This document shows, piece by piece, positions 13,355-21,472 of a stretch of 21,687 nucleotides of DNA; the first letter of the stretch is position 1; every line of letters begins with the position of its first letter. The stretch spans positions 1 to 21,687 of the forward strand of contig DHIQ01000225.1 in assembly GCA_002403895.1 (NCBI GenBank), read 5' to 3'. Below the pieces are notes generated by a model, which made no database searches, was not told where the DNA came from, and saw only the letters and a program-made list of their open reading frames with translations. The position numbers and the translations under genes are program-made. This DNA is from Candidatus Neomicrothrix sp. UBA4742 (lineage in GTDB: Bacteria; Actinomycetota; Acidimicrobiia; Acidimicrobiales; Acidimicrobilacustridaceae).

Positions 13355-15328
13355 GTGAGCAACCCTGATATCGAGCAAAGGGCCATCGACGTGATCCGCG
13401 GCTTCGCCATGGACGCCCCTCACACCGCCCGCTCAGGCCATCAGGGCACGGCTATGGCCCTGGCTCCGCTGGCCCATGTCTTGTGGTCACGGATCATGGA
13501 CTACGACTCCGAGGCCCCTCTTTGGCCCGACCGCGACCGGTTCGTGCTGTCCAACGGCCACGCCTCCATCCTGCTCTACTCGATGCTGTACCTGACCGGC
13601 TACGGCCTCACCCTGGACGACCTCAAGGACTTCCGCCAGTGGGGCAGCCGCACCCCCGGCCACCCCGAGGTGGCCCACACTGACGGCGTCGAGGTCACCA
13701 CCGGACCGCTCGGCCAGGGTTTCGCAAACGGCGTGGGCATGGGTCTGGCCGAGCGCTGGCTCCGCAACCGCTTCAGCCCCGAGGTCGTGGACCATCACAC
13801 GTTCGTGATCTGTGGTGACGGCTGCCTGGAGGAAGGCATCAGTCACGAGGCGGCGTCACTGGCCGGTCATCTACAACTGGGTCGGTTGGTCTACATCTAC
13901 GACGACAACCACGTCACCATCGACGGAATCACCGAGTTGGCGCTCAACGATGACCCGGTCAAGCGGTTCGAGGCCTACGGCTGGGACGTCGACGACGTCG
14001 GCGAGATTGCCGATGATCTCGACGGCCTGGAAGCAGCGGTACGCCGGGCCATGGCGGTGGAGGACCACCCCTCGCTGATCGTGTTGCGCAGCCACATCGC
14101 CGCCCCCTCGCCGGACCATACCGACGACCCCGCCACCCATGGGTATGCCCTCAAAGATGCCGAGATCAGCGCGGTCAAGGCGGTGATGGGCATCCCCGAC
14201 GAGCCGTTCTGGATCCCCGACGACGTGGCGGCCTACTACCGCGACATCGGCGCCCGAGGGCGCCCCGAGAGGCTCGCCTGGGAACAACGCCGCGCCGCGT
14301 GGGACGGCGACGCTCCCGCCTTCGACGCCGCCGCGCAGGCCACCGGTCTGGCCGGGTGGGAGGACGCGTTGCCCTCGTTCACCGTGGGCGACGACATCGC
14401 CACCCGGGTAGCCAGCGGCACCTGCCTGAGCGCGCTGGCTGACGTCGTCCCTGGCCTCCTGCCGGGATCGGCCGACCTCACCGGCAACACGGGGACGGCG
14501 ATGAAGGGTTCCACCATCCAGGCGGCGGACTCACCTGCCGGGCGCCAGATCCACTACGGCATCCGTGAGCACGCGATGGGAGCGATCATGACCGGCATGG
14601 CGCGGCACGGCGGCACGGTGCCGGTGGGCGGCACGTTCCTCGTGTTCAGCGACTACATGCGCGGTGCCGTCCGTCTCGCCGCCCTTTCCAAGGCCAAGGT
14701 CATCTACTCGTGGACCCACGACTCGGTGGGCGTGGGCGAGGACGGACCGACCCACCAGCCCATCGAACAGGTGGCCTCGCTTCGGGCCATTCCCAACCTG
14801 GTGGTGATCCGCCCAGCTGACGCCAATGAGACAGTCGAGGCGTGGCGCTTCGCCATCGGCCACGACGGTCCCACCGCGTTGATCCTCAGCCGCCAAGGCC
14901 TACCGGTCCTGAACGGCACTGCGGGGCCCGGCCGGATGAGCCGCGGCGGCTACGTGCTACGCGAGCCCGACGGTGACGGTGCGCCCGAGGTCATCGTGGT
15001 GGCCACCGGCAGTGAGGTTTCCATCTCCGTGACCGCCGCGGAGCAGCTCGCCACCGGCGGGGTCCGTGCGCGAGTGGTGTCGCTTCCTTCGTGGGAGTTG
15101 TTCGCTCTCCAAGACGCCGACTACCAGGCCACCGTGCTCCCTGACGGCATCCCCACCCTGTCGGTCGAGGCCGGCTCCACGTTCGGGTGGGCTCGCTACG
15201 CCGATGCGTCGATCGGCATCGACCACTTCGGCGCCAGCGCCCCCGGCGAGGTCGTGTTGGCCCGGTTCGGCTTCACCGCCGAGAACGTGGCCGAACGGGC
15301 GGCCGCCCTGGCCGCTCGCCCGGAGTGA
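13355..15328 (+). CDS. tkt: Transketolase, 657 aa
   Basis: This thiamine-diphosphate enzyme moves two-carbon ketol units in the non-oxidative pentose phosphate pathway. The N-terminal TPP-binding domain has SGHQGTAMALAPLAHVLW in pieces (SGH 27-29, PLAHVLW), NGHASILLYSML, the GDGCLEEG diphosphate/magnesium motif (from 154) and YDDNHVTIDG. The pyrimidine domain has the IREHAMG motif with catalytic Glu405 and the DYMRGAVRLAALSK and HDSVGVGEDGPTHQP blocks. A transketolase C domain closes the protein. Two positions differ from the usual forms: SGHPG reads SGHQG and GHGS reads GHAS. The start is uncertain: GTG 13355 begins MSNPDIEQ-like sequence, while GTG 13346, TTG 13322 and GTG 13313 are in frame. 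Transaldolase and 6-phosphogluconolactonase follow on the same strand. Confidence 0.94.
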   Translation: MSNPDIEQRAIDVIRGFAMDAPHTARSGHQGTAMALAPLAHVLWSRIMDYDSEAPLWPDRDRFVLSNGHASILLYSMLYLTGYGLTLDDLKDFRQWGSRTPGHPEVAHTDGVEVTTGPLGQGFANGVGMGLAERWLRNRFSPEVVDHHTFVICGDGCLEEGISHEAASLAGHLQLGRLVYIYDDNHVTIDGITELALNDDPVKRFEAYGWDVDDVGEIADDLDGLEAAVRRAMAVEDHPSLIVLRSHIAAPSPDHTDDPATHGYALKDAEISAVKAVMGIPDEPFWIPDDVAAYYRDIGARGRPERLAWEQRRAAWDGDAPAFDAAAQATGLAGWEDALPSFTVGDDIATRVASGTCLSALADVVPGLLPGSADLTGNTGTAMKGSTIQAADSPAGRQIHYGIREHAMGAIMTGMARHGGTVPVGGTFLVFSDYMRGAVRLAALSKAKVIYSWTHDSVGVGEDGPTHQPIEQVASLRAIPNLVVIRPADANETVEAWRFAIGHDGPTALILSRQGLPVLNGTAGPGRMSRGGYVLREPDGDGAPEVIVVATGSEVSISVTAAEQLATGGVRARVVSLPSWELFALQDADYQATVLPDGIPTLSVEAGSTFGWARYADASIGIDHFGASAPGEVVLARFGFTAENVAERAAALAARPE

Positions 15329-15422
15329 TCGACGCCCACAGGGCAACGCCCGTCGGCGAGCAGAGTCGTTCCATCGGGTGCACACTTAGCGCACTCGTCC
15401 GCTTGTCCGAGAGGCATGGCCA

Positions 15423-16517
15423 GTGACCCGACTTCAGGATCTGTACGCGCAGCAACAGCAGAGCCCGTGGCTCGACAACCTGCGGAGAGGCTGGATCACC
15501 AGCGGCGAGCTCGAGCAATGGGTGGCGCGCGGGGTCCGGGGCATCACCTCGAACCCCTCCATCTTCCAGAAGGCGATCGAGGGAAACGCCGAGTATGACG
15601 ACCAGCTGCGCGGCCTCGTGGCCGATGGCGTGTCGGTCACCGACACCTACTGGGATCTGGTCACTGCCGACATCCGCGATGCCCTGCGCATCCTGCGTCC
15701 CGTGTATGACGCCAGCCGAGGCGAGGACGGCTACGTCTCGGTCGAGGTGGCACCGTCGCTGGCCCGGGACACGGCAGGGACGACCGAGGCGGCCCGTCAC
15801 ATCCACACCACCATCGCCCAGCCCAACCTCTACGTGAAGATCCCGGGCACCGCCGAGGGCATCCCGGCCATCCGCCAGATGATCTCGGAGAGCCGCAGCA
15901 TCAACGTCACCTTGTTGTTCTCCGTCGAGCGCTACGGCGAGGTTATCGAGGCCTACCTGTCCGGCCTGGAGGCCGCCGAGGGCGACCTGTCGGGCACCTC
16001 CTCGGTGGCCTCGTTCTTCATCTCCCGCGTCGACACCGAGGTGGATCGCCGGCTGACCACGATCGCGACCCCCGAGGCGCTGGCGCTGCAGGGCAAGGCC
16101 GCCATTGCCAACGCCAAGCTGGCCTACCAGCTCTTCGGGGAGCGGTTCTCCGGTCCGCGCTGGGAAGCGCTCGCCGCTCGCGGCGCACGGGTCCAACGTC
16201 CGCTGTGGGCGTCCACGTCAACCAAGAACCCCGCCTTCCCCGACACCCTCTATGTCGACGAGCTCATCGGACCCGACACCGTCAACACCATCCCCGATGC
16301 CACCCTCGAAGCGTTCGACGAGCACGGAACCGTGGCCCGCACCATCGATGCCGGCGTCGACGGTGCCCGCCAGGACCTGCGGCGTCTGGCCGAGGTGGGG
16401 GTTGACCTCGACGAGGTGACCCACGTCCTCGAAGAGGAAGGCGTCGCCGCGTTCTCCAAAGCGTTCGACGAGTTGATCGGCAGTTTGCAGACGAAGACCG
16501 AGAGCTTCGGCGCCTGA
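15423..16517 (+). CDS. tal: Transaldolase, 364 aa
   Basis: Transaldolase transfers a dihydroxyacetone unit from sedoheptulose 7-phosphate to glyceraldehyde 3-phosphate in the non-oxidative pentose phosphate pathway. The protein starts MTRLQDLYAQQQQSPWLDN, as actinobacterial Tal proteins do, then GITSNPSIFQKAI (40-52). The Schiff-base lysine is Lys139 in LYVKIPGT, followed by INVTLLFS, FFISRVDTEVD, QRPLWASTSTKNP and DTVNTIPDATL. Its length matches the long actinobacterial form. GTG 15423 is chosen because GAGAGG lies 8 nt before it; an ATG at 15416 is in another frame. The gap from transketolase is 94 bp. 6-Phosphogluconolactonase follows after 32 bp, with no glucose-6-phosphate dehydrogenase or OpcA gene between as is common in mycobacteria. 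Confidence 0.95.
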   Translation: MTRLQDLYAQQQQSPWLDNLRRGWITSGELEQWVARGVRGITSNPSIFQKAIEGNAEYDDQLRGLVADGVSVTDTYWDLVTADIRDALRILRPVYDASRGEDGYVSVEVAPSLARDTAGTTEAARHIHTTIAQPNLYVKIPGTAEGIPAIRQMISESRSINVTLLFSVERYGEVIEAYLSGLEAAEGDLSGTSSVASFFISRVDTEVDRRLTTIATPEALALQGKAAIANAKLAYQLFGERFSGPRWEALAARGARVQRPLWASTSTKNPAFPDTLYVDELIGPDTVNTIPDATLEAFDEHGTVARTIDAGVDGARQDLRRLAEVGVDLDEVTHVLEEEGVAAFSKAFDELIGSLQTKTESFGA

Positions 16518-16549
16518 GGGTCCTGCGGAAAGCCTGGGTGGGGACGCAG

Positions 16550-17227
16550 ATGAACGGGTCACTCATGGTGGTCGACGATGTCGCCGCCGAGTTTGCCGAG
16601 CGCGTCATCGAGGCGTTCCACGGGCGCCCCAACGACGGGTTCTCCCTGGCCCTGTCGGGCGGGTCCACCGCTCGGTCCTGCTATGAGCGCCTGGCCGAGG
16701 ACGCGGGCAGCCAGATCGACTGGTGGAAGGTCGACCTGTACTGGGGTGACGAGCGGTGCGTGCCGCTCGACGACCCCGACTCGAACTACCGCCTGGCCCG
16801 CGAGGCCCTACTCGACCGGGTGGGCGCCGCCAACGCCACCTACCCCATGCGCTGCGAGGAGGGGGCCGATCCCTACCAGCTCCGGGTCGGCGAGCTGGGC
16901 CGCTTTGATGTGGTCCACCTGGGTCTCGGTCCTGACGGCCACACCGCCAGCCTCTTTCCCGGCTCCACCGCGCTCCGGGCTGACCCGGGTCGCCTGGTCG
17001 TGCTCAACCAGGATCCGCTCGGCCACAACCCCCACCAGCGCATGACGCTCACCTACGCCGGCATCGCCCGCGCCCGCCTCGTCATCGTCACCGTGGCGGG
17101 CGAGGCGAAGCGCGACGCTCTGGCCCGGGTGATGGCCGGCGACGACGTACCCGCCTCCGCCGTTCGAGCAGAGCAGGTGATTTGGCTCGCCGACCCCGCG
17201 GCGGCCGGCGACCTGATCGGCGGTTGA
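16550..17227 (+). CDS. pgl: 6-Phosphogluconolactonase, 225 aa
   Basis: This cytoplasmic enzyme hydrolyses 6-phosphogluconolactone to 6-phosphogluconate in the oxidative pentose phosphate pathway. Signatures are LALSGGSTARSCYERL (SGGST at 36-40), DLYWGDERCVP (62-72), DDPDSNYRLAREALL (DSNY 77-80) and HLGLGPDGHTASLFPGS (GPDGHTASLFPG 127-138), all in family order. The length is at the short end of the bacterial range. ATG 16550 is preferred over in-frame GTG 16538 because GGGGA sits 5 nt before it. It is probably cotranscribed with transaldolase. Its TGA lies 8 bp before the lipoprotein start, which suggests that gene also belongs to the unit. Confidence 0.93.
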   Translation: MNGSLMVVDDVAAEFAERVIEAFHGRPNDGFSLALSGGSTARSCYERLAEDAGSQIDWWKVDLYWGDERCVPLDDPDSNYRLAREALLDRVGAANATYPMRCEEGADPYQLRVGELGRFDVVHLGLGPDGHTASLFPGSTALRADPGRLVVLNQDPLGHNPHQRMTLTYAGIARARLVIVTVAGEAKRDALARVMAGDDVPASAVRAEQVIWLADPAAAGDLIGG

Positions 17228-17235
17228 CTGGCCGG

Positions 17236-17790
17236 ATGGGCCCCACCATGTCAATCGCCAGGCAACCACGGTGGGGGGTCGTCGTCGGCCTGACCCTTGT
17301 CGTGGTGCTGGCGGGCGCCTGCGGCTCATCCGGCGACTCTTCCTCCGCCTCGCCCGATGCGTCCATACCGGGAGGCACGACTCCCACCAACGCCCGCGTC
17401 GCCGGGACCACGGTGTTGCCGCTGGACGGAGGTCACGTGCTCGTCGCCGCCGAGGTCACCTGCCACCTGGCCAAACGCGAGCAGAGCGGAATCATCGGCA
17501 GCGACGAGGGTCGGGTCGAGACCAGCTGCACTGAGCGACACAACGAGGAGTCGTTCACCCTGTCCGGGACCGATGAGTTGGACGACTGCTACCGAGCGGT
17601 GGCCGCCTCCAGCGATGTGGCGATCGGTCCCGACTCCTTCGACCCCGCCAAGCTGGACTTCGCCGACGAGCAGATCACGGGCCATACCTTCACCACCCCC
17701 AACGGCGCGCTGAACAGCCCCGACGGGGTGAGGTGCGCCATCGACCTGCGTGATGACCGCTCGATCCCGCTACTGGGCGGAGCGTCCTGA
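17236..17790 (+). CDS. Predicted secreted lipoprotein of unknown function, 184 aa
   Basis: The N terminus carries a signal sequence (basic SIARQPRWG, then GVVVGLTLVVVLAGACGSSG) ending in a lipobox-like LAGAC, so the mature protein probably begins at that cysteine, lipid-anchored outside the membrane. The alanine at -3 is not the preferred Leu/Val/Ile. A low-complexity Ser/Gly/Pro linker follows. A globular region then has paired cysteines (VTCHL, TSCTER, DDCYR, VRCAID), probably disulfide-bonded. I recognise no family. ATG 17236 is used; ATG 17248 four codons later is equally possible. It lies 8 bp after pgl, so it may be expressed with the pentose phosphate genes, but a functional link is not evident. 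A 7-bp hairpin follows its stop. Confidence 0.8.
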   Translation: MGPTMSIARQPRWGVVVGLTLVVVLAGACGSSGDSSSASPDASIPGGTTPTNARVAGTTVLPLDGGHVLVAAEVTCHLAKREQSGIIGSDEGRVETSCTERHNEESFTLSGTDELDDCYRAVAASSDVAIGPDSFDPAKLDFADEQITGHTFTTPNGALNSPDGVRCAIDLRDDRSIPLLGGAS

Positions 17791-17801
17791 AGGCTGAGCA
17801 C

Positions 17802-17823
17802 CGCCGGCCGCCACTCGCCGGCG
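17802..17823 (+). terminator. Hairpin after the lipoprotein gene
   Basis: CGCCGGC (17802-17808) pairs with GCCGGCG (17817-17823) around an 8-nt loop. It begins 12 nt after the lipoprotein stop and lies upstream of the fbiC -10, so it could end the tal-pgl-lipoprotein transcript. It lacks a U-tract. Confidence 0.4.
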
Positions 17824-17851
17824 ACCGCGTCCGGTTGCCAGGCGTCGCCGA

Positions 17852-17857
17852 TAAGGT
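17852..17857 (+). promoter_or_regulatory. -10 element TAAGGT upstream of fbiC
   Basis: TAAGGT is followed by 7 nt and ATG 17865. It matches TAnnnT at leaderless spacing and argues for ATG 17865 rather than the in-frame TTG at 17835. Confidence 0.5.
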
Positions 17858-17864
17858 TCGCCGG

Positions 17865-20228
17865 ATGATCGGGGAACTCGAGGGGGCATCACTCGACGAG
17901 CTCATGGCCGAGGCCCGGAGACGACGTGACCAGCGTTTCGGGACGCGGGTCACCTATTCGCCCAAGGTGTTCATCCCGCTAACCATGCTGTGCCGCGACA
18001 AGTGCGGCTACTGCACGTTCGCCCAACCGCCCGCAAGGCTCGAGGCGCCCTATCTCGATCCCGAGCAGATCCTGGCCATCGCCCGCGCCGGAGCCCGGGC
18101 CGGGTGCCACGAGGCGCTGTTCACCCTGGGCGAGCGGCCCGAGAAGCGGTACCCGGCCGCCCGTGACTGGCTGGCCGAGCACGGCTATGACTCCACCGTC
18201 AGCTACCTGGCGGCCATGGCCCGCCTGGTGGTCGACGAGATCGGGCTGCTCCCCCACTCCAACGCCGGGGCGCTGTTCGCCGGCGAGCTCGAGACCCTCC
18301 GCGCCGTCTCCCCCTCGCAGGGGATGATGGTCGAGTCGCTCAACCCAGACCTCGAGGCCCACCGGGGATCGCCCGACAAGACCCCCGAGCGCCGTCTGGC
18401 CACGCTCGAAGCGGCCGGCCAACTGGCCATCCCGTTCACCACCGGGATCCTGGTGGGTATCGGCGAGTCGCGCCAGGACCGTATCGACGCGCTGACCGCC
18501 ATCGCCGCGTCCCATACCCGCTGGGGTCACGTACAAGAGGTCATCGTCCAGAACTTCCTGCCCAAGGCGGGCACCACCATGTTCCGCTCCCGGCCGTGCC
18601 CGACCGATGAGTACCTCGAGGCCATCGCCCTGGCCCGACTCATCCTGCCCATGGAGATCCATCTCCAGGCGCCGCCCAATCTCTCGGACGACTTCGCCGT
18701 GCTGCTCGACGCCGGCATCGACGACTGGGGCGGCGTGTCGCCCATCACCGCCGATCACGTGAATCCGGAGCGGCCGTGGCCCGACCTCGACCAACTGCGC
18801 TCCGTGACCGAAGTGGCCGGGTTCGTGCTGGCCCCCCGGCTCACGATCTACCCGGAGTTCGCGCTGGATCCCGACCGGTGGCTCGACGACGGGATGCGCT
18901 TCCCCGTGCTCGACCGCAGCGACGCCGAGGGTCTGGGCCGCGACGATCCGGGGGCGGTGCTCGTCCAGTGCATCAAGCCCGCCAGCCCCGAGCAGGTCGA
19001 TGGCGGCATCGAGGTGCTCCACATCGGGCCTCGCAGCACGGCGTGGTACTCAGGCGCTTCGGCCGAGCCGATGACCTTGGTCCCGGGCTCCCCCCGCTCG
19101 ACTGGCGCGGTGGCCGAAGTCCTGGCCGGCGTCCTGCTCGGCCAAGAGCTCGGCGTGGACGAGATCGTCACGTTGTTCTCGGCCCGCGGTCCGGAGGTAG
19201 CCGCCGTCGCCGCCGTGGCCGACGATCTGCGTCGCTCCACCAACGGCGACGTCGTCACCTTCGTCCACAACCGCAACATCAACTACACGAACGTGTGCAC
19301 TTTCAAGTGCAAGTTCTGCGGCTTCTCGAAGGGCCCCCTGTCGCTCAACCTGCGGGGCACGCCCTACCTGCTTACGCTGGAAGACATCCAGGGCCGGGTG
19401 CGCGAGGCCGCCGATCTGGGCGCCACCGAGGTTTGCCTGCAGGGCGGCATCCACCCCAGCTTCGACGGCGACTACTACATCGACGTGGCCCGGGCCGTGA
19501 AGGAGGCCGCACCGGACATGCACGTCCACGGCTTCACCGCCTTGGAGGTGCACGAGGGCGCCCGCCGGCTGGGCGAGCCCCTCACCCAGTACTTGGAACG
19601 TCTCAAGGAGGCCGGGCTGCGGACCCTGCCCGGCACCGCGGCGGAGATCCTCGATGACGAGATCCGCGCCGTGCTGTGCCCCGACAAGATCACCACCGAG
19701 CAGTGGCTGGAGGTGCACCGGGCGGCGCACCAGGTCGGGCTCAACTCCAACGTCACCATCATGTTCGGCGCCGTCGAGCAACCGGTCCATTGGGCCCGCC
19801 ACATGGTGCGCACCCGCGATCTGCAGAAGGAGACGGGCGGCTTCACCGAGTTTGTGCCCCTTCCCTTCGTCCACATGGCGACGCCCATCTACCTGCAGCG
19901 GAAGTCTCGCCGCGGCCCGACGTTCCGCGAGACGGTGCTGATGCACGCGGTGGGGCGCATCGCCTATCACGGATGGATCGACAACATCCAGTGCTCGTGG
20001 GTGAAGATGGGTCACGCCGGTGTGAAACAGCTGCTCCAGGTCGGGGTGAACGACCTGGGCGGCACGCTGATGGACGAGAACATCTCCCGGGCGGCCGGCG
20101 CCTCGCACGGCCAGGGGCTCGAAGAGTCCGACTTCCGCGCGCTGGTCGAGCCGCTGGGCCGCATCCTCGAACAGCGCACCACGCTCTATGGCCGTCCCGG
20201 CCGACCCGACCCGGCCGTGGTGGGCTGA
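17865..20228 (+). CDS. fbiC: Bifunctional F0 synthase FbiC (CofG + CofH fusion), 787 aa
   Basis: FbiC builds the deazaflavin chromophore (F0) of coenzyme F420 from tyrosine and a ribityl-diaminouracil. Two radical-SAM modules are fused. The CofG-like half carries CRDKCGYC (Cys43, Cys47, Cys50). The CofH-like half carries CTFKCKFC (Cys478, Cys482, Cys485) preceded by NRNINYTNV. Each is a CxxxCxxC iron-sulfur motif. LQGGIHPSFDGDYY (as LQGGIHP), PGTAAEILDDEIR and MFGAVEQ support CofH. The fused form is typical of actinobacteria; this copy is shorter than mycobacterial FbiC, mainly at the N terminus. ATG 17865 is chosen on its -10 element. No other F420 gene is in the window, so the gene shows F420 use but not which pathway needs it. 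A strong hairpin follows. Confidence 0.96.
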   Translation: MIGELEGASLDELMAEARRRRDQRFGTRVTYSPKVFIPLTMLCRDKCGYCTFAQPPARLEAPYLDPEQILAIARAGARAGCHEALFTLGERPEKRYPAARDWLAEHGYDSTVSYLAAMARLVVDEIGLLPHSNAGALFAGELETLRAVSPSQGMMVESLNPDLEAHRGSPDKTPERRLATLEAAGQLAIPFTTGILVGIGESRQDRIDALTAIAASHTRWGHVQEVIVQNFLPKAGTTMFRSRPCPTDEYLEAIALARLILPMEIHLQAPPNLSDDFAVLLDAGIDDWGGVSPITADHVNPERPWPDLDQLRSVTEVAGFVLAPRLTIYPEFALDPDRWLDDGMRFPVLDRSDAEGLGRDDPGAVLVQCIKPASPEQVDGGIEVLHIGPRSTAWYSGASAEPMTLVPGSPRSTGAVAEVLAGVLLGQELGVDEIVTLFSARGPEVAAVAAVADDLRRSTNGDVVTFVHNRNINYTNVCTFKCKFCGFSKGPLSLNLRGTPYLLTLEDIQGRVREAADLGATEVCLQGGIHPSFDGDYYIDVARAVKEAAPDMHVHGFTALEVHEGARRLGEPLTQYLERLKEAGLRTLPGTAAEILDDEIRAVLCPDKITTEQWLEVHRAAHQVGLNSNVTIMFGAVEQPVHWARHMVRTRDLQKETGGFTEFVPLPFVHMATPIYLQRKSRRGPTFRETVLMHAVGRIAYHGWIDNIQCSWVKMGHAGVKQLLQVGVNDLGGTLMDENISRAAGASHGQGLEESDFRALVEPLGRILEQRTTLYGRPGRPDPAVVG

Positions 20229-20253
20229 GGCCGAGTTGGCACCGGGTCAACGA

Positions 20254-20273
20254 GCGGCGGGTTGCCCCGCCGC
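20254..20273 (+). terminator. Strong hairpin after fbiC
   Basis: GCGGCGGG pairs perfectly with CCCGCCGC around a TTGC tetraloop, 25 nt after the fbiC stop. The stem is 8 bp and entirely G-C. There is no U-tract, a form often seen in high-GC actinobacteria. Confidence 0.6.
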
Positions 20274-20300
20274 CACCACGAGCCAAGGGCCCCCGCCCGC

Positions 20301-20347
20301 AAATCTGAAGCGAAAAGCACGCTGGATGTCGATTCGGCTTCAGATTT
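20301..20347. repeat. Perfect 11-bp inverted repeat with a 25-bp spacer
   Basis: AAATCTGAAGC (20301-20311) and GCTTCAGATTT (20337-20347) are exact reverse complements separated by 25 bp. The arms are AT-rich compared with their surroundings. The repeat sits between fbiC and the convergent coiled-coil gene, whose stop is at 20379. It could be a second terminator, a recognition site, or a small mobile-element remnant. No gene product overlaps it. Confidence 0.6.
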
Positions 20348-20378
20348 CGCCGAGTTTCACCGACCGGCGGCCGGTTCG

Positions 20379-20597
20379 TCAGGCTCCGTCGAGATCGGCG
20401 ACGCGGTCGTCGGCTTCGCGCAGGATGGCCACGGCCCTCTCGACCGCCCGCCGGGCGCGGGTCATGCGCCGCTCGTCGACCGGGAGCTCGTTGCCGCCAG
20501 CGTCAATGGATTCCCGCAGTCGCTGGATGGCCAGGTCGGCCAACTCCTCGCTGACGGCCTCGAGCCGCACTCGGATGTCATCGAATTCTCCGGCCAT
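20379..20597 (-). CDS. Small helical (coiled-coil) protein of unknown function, 72 aa
   Basis: The protein is almost entirely charged amphipathic helix: FDDIRVRLEAVSEELADLAIQRLRESI (in heptad-like spacing), a short AGGNELPVDE turn, then TRARRAVERAVAILREADDRVADL. This predicts a two-helix hairpin or a dimeric coiled coil. There is no membrane span, metal motif or catalytic signature, and I do not recognise a named family. ATG 20597 is preceded by GAGGG and AGGAAG stretches that could act as ribosome binding sites, though the nearer one is close to the start. It converges with fbiC (150 bp apart) and diverges from the cysteine-rich gene (127 bp apart). A regular codon pattern and the clean helical periodicity favour a real gene. 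Confidence 0.65.
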   Translation of the reverse strand: MAGEFDDIRVRLEAVSEELADLAIQRLRESIDAGGNELPVDERRMTRARRAVERAVAILREADDRVADLDGA

Positions 20598-20724
20598 GCC
20601 CTCTTCCTAGCGCGTCGCCCGCCCGGTTCCAAGGGAGCGTGGCTGCGCCGGGCGCGGGTAAGCTTCGGCCTTTCCACAGGTTCCCACTGATTGCCCGACT
20701 GGGCCCGATCCCCGACTGAGAGCC

Positions 20725-21453
20725 ATGACCCCGCCCGACGATCTCCACGAGTGGCTCTCCTTCGACCTGGAGGACGAGACCTACGAGTTCGATGTGACGT
20801 TCCTGACCAGCCCTTGGACCTGCATCTACGGTCGAGGGTGCCCGGGAGTGCTCACCGGTCCCGCCGCCGAGCTGGAACAGGGCTGTTGCAGCTACGGTGC
20901 CCACTTCACCGGCAAGGAGGACCGCCAGCGGGTAGCCAAGGCCGCCAAACGGCTCGAGCCCGACGAATGGCAGTTCCATGCCGAATCCGAGGCCGCCGGT
21001 GGCCCGCTCCACCGCAATGAGGAGGGCGAGTGGATGTCACGGCTCGTCGACGACGCCTGCATCTTCTTGAACCGGCCGGGCTTCGCCACCGGGGCCGGCT
21101 GCGCCCTGCACCAGGCCGCCGTGGCTCGGGACGAGCGCTTCATCGGCTGGAAGCCGGACGTCTGCTGGCAGCTGCCCCTACGCCTCGAGCAGCGCACCGA
21201 CGACAACGGCCACCTCACCAACGTCTTGCGAGAGTGGAAGCGCCGAGACTGGGGCGAGGGTGGCCACGAGTTCCACTGGTGGTGCACCGACGCCCCCGAC
21301 GCCTTCATCGGCCACCGCCCTGTCTACGAGGAACTGCGCGACGAAATCACCGAAATGGTGGGTGATAAGGCCTTCAACCTGTTTCTCGACGCCTTGGAGC
21401 CCCGGACCTCCTGGCAGCTTCTTCCCCATCCAGCCCTCAAGAAGCGGCCCTGA
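20725..21453 (+). CDS. Cysteine-rich probable metal-binding protein, 242 aa
   Basis: I do not recognise an exact family. Eight cysteines lie at 33, 39, 54, 55, 112, 126, 147 and 187. The arrangement CIYGRGC, GCCSYGAHF, DACIFLNRPGF, GAGCALHQAA is reminiscent of YkgJ/DUF3109-type zinc- or iron-chelating proteins, in which clustered cysteines bind a metal or iron-sulfur cluster. There is no signal peptide, so it is probably cytoplasmic. WKPDVCWQLPL and HEFHWWCTDAPDAF add histidine and tryptophan-rich segments near further cysteines. ATG 20725 is the only sensible start; no clear -10 is positioned for a leaderless message. An AAA+ ATPase gene begins 19 bp after the stop on the same strand and is probably cotranscribed. 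Confidence 0.78.
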   Translation: MTPPDDLHEWLSFDLEDETYEFDVTFLTSPWTCIYGRGCPGVLTGPAAELEQGCCSYGAHFTGKEDRQRVAKAAKRLEPDEWQFHAESEAAGGPLHRNEEGEWMSRLVDDACIFLNRPGFATGAGCALHQAAVARDERFIGWKPDVCWQLPLRLEQRTDDNGHLTNVLREWKRRDWGEGGHEFHWWCTDAPDAFIGHRPVYEELRDEITEMVGDKAFNLFLDALEPRTSWQLLPHPALKKRP

Positions 21454-21472
21454 GCCGCCGACAGGCTAGCCA

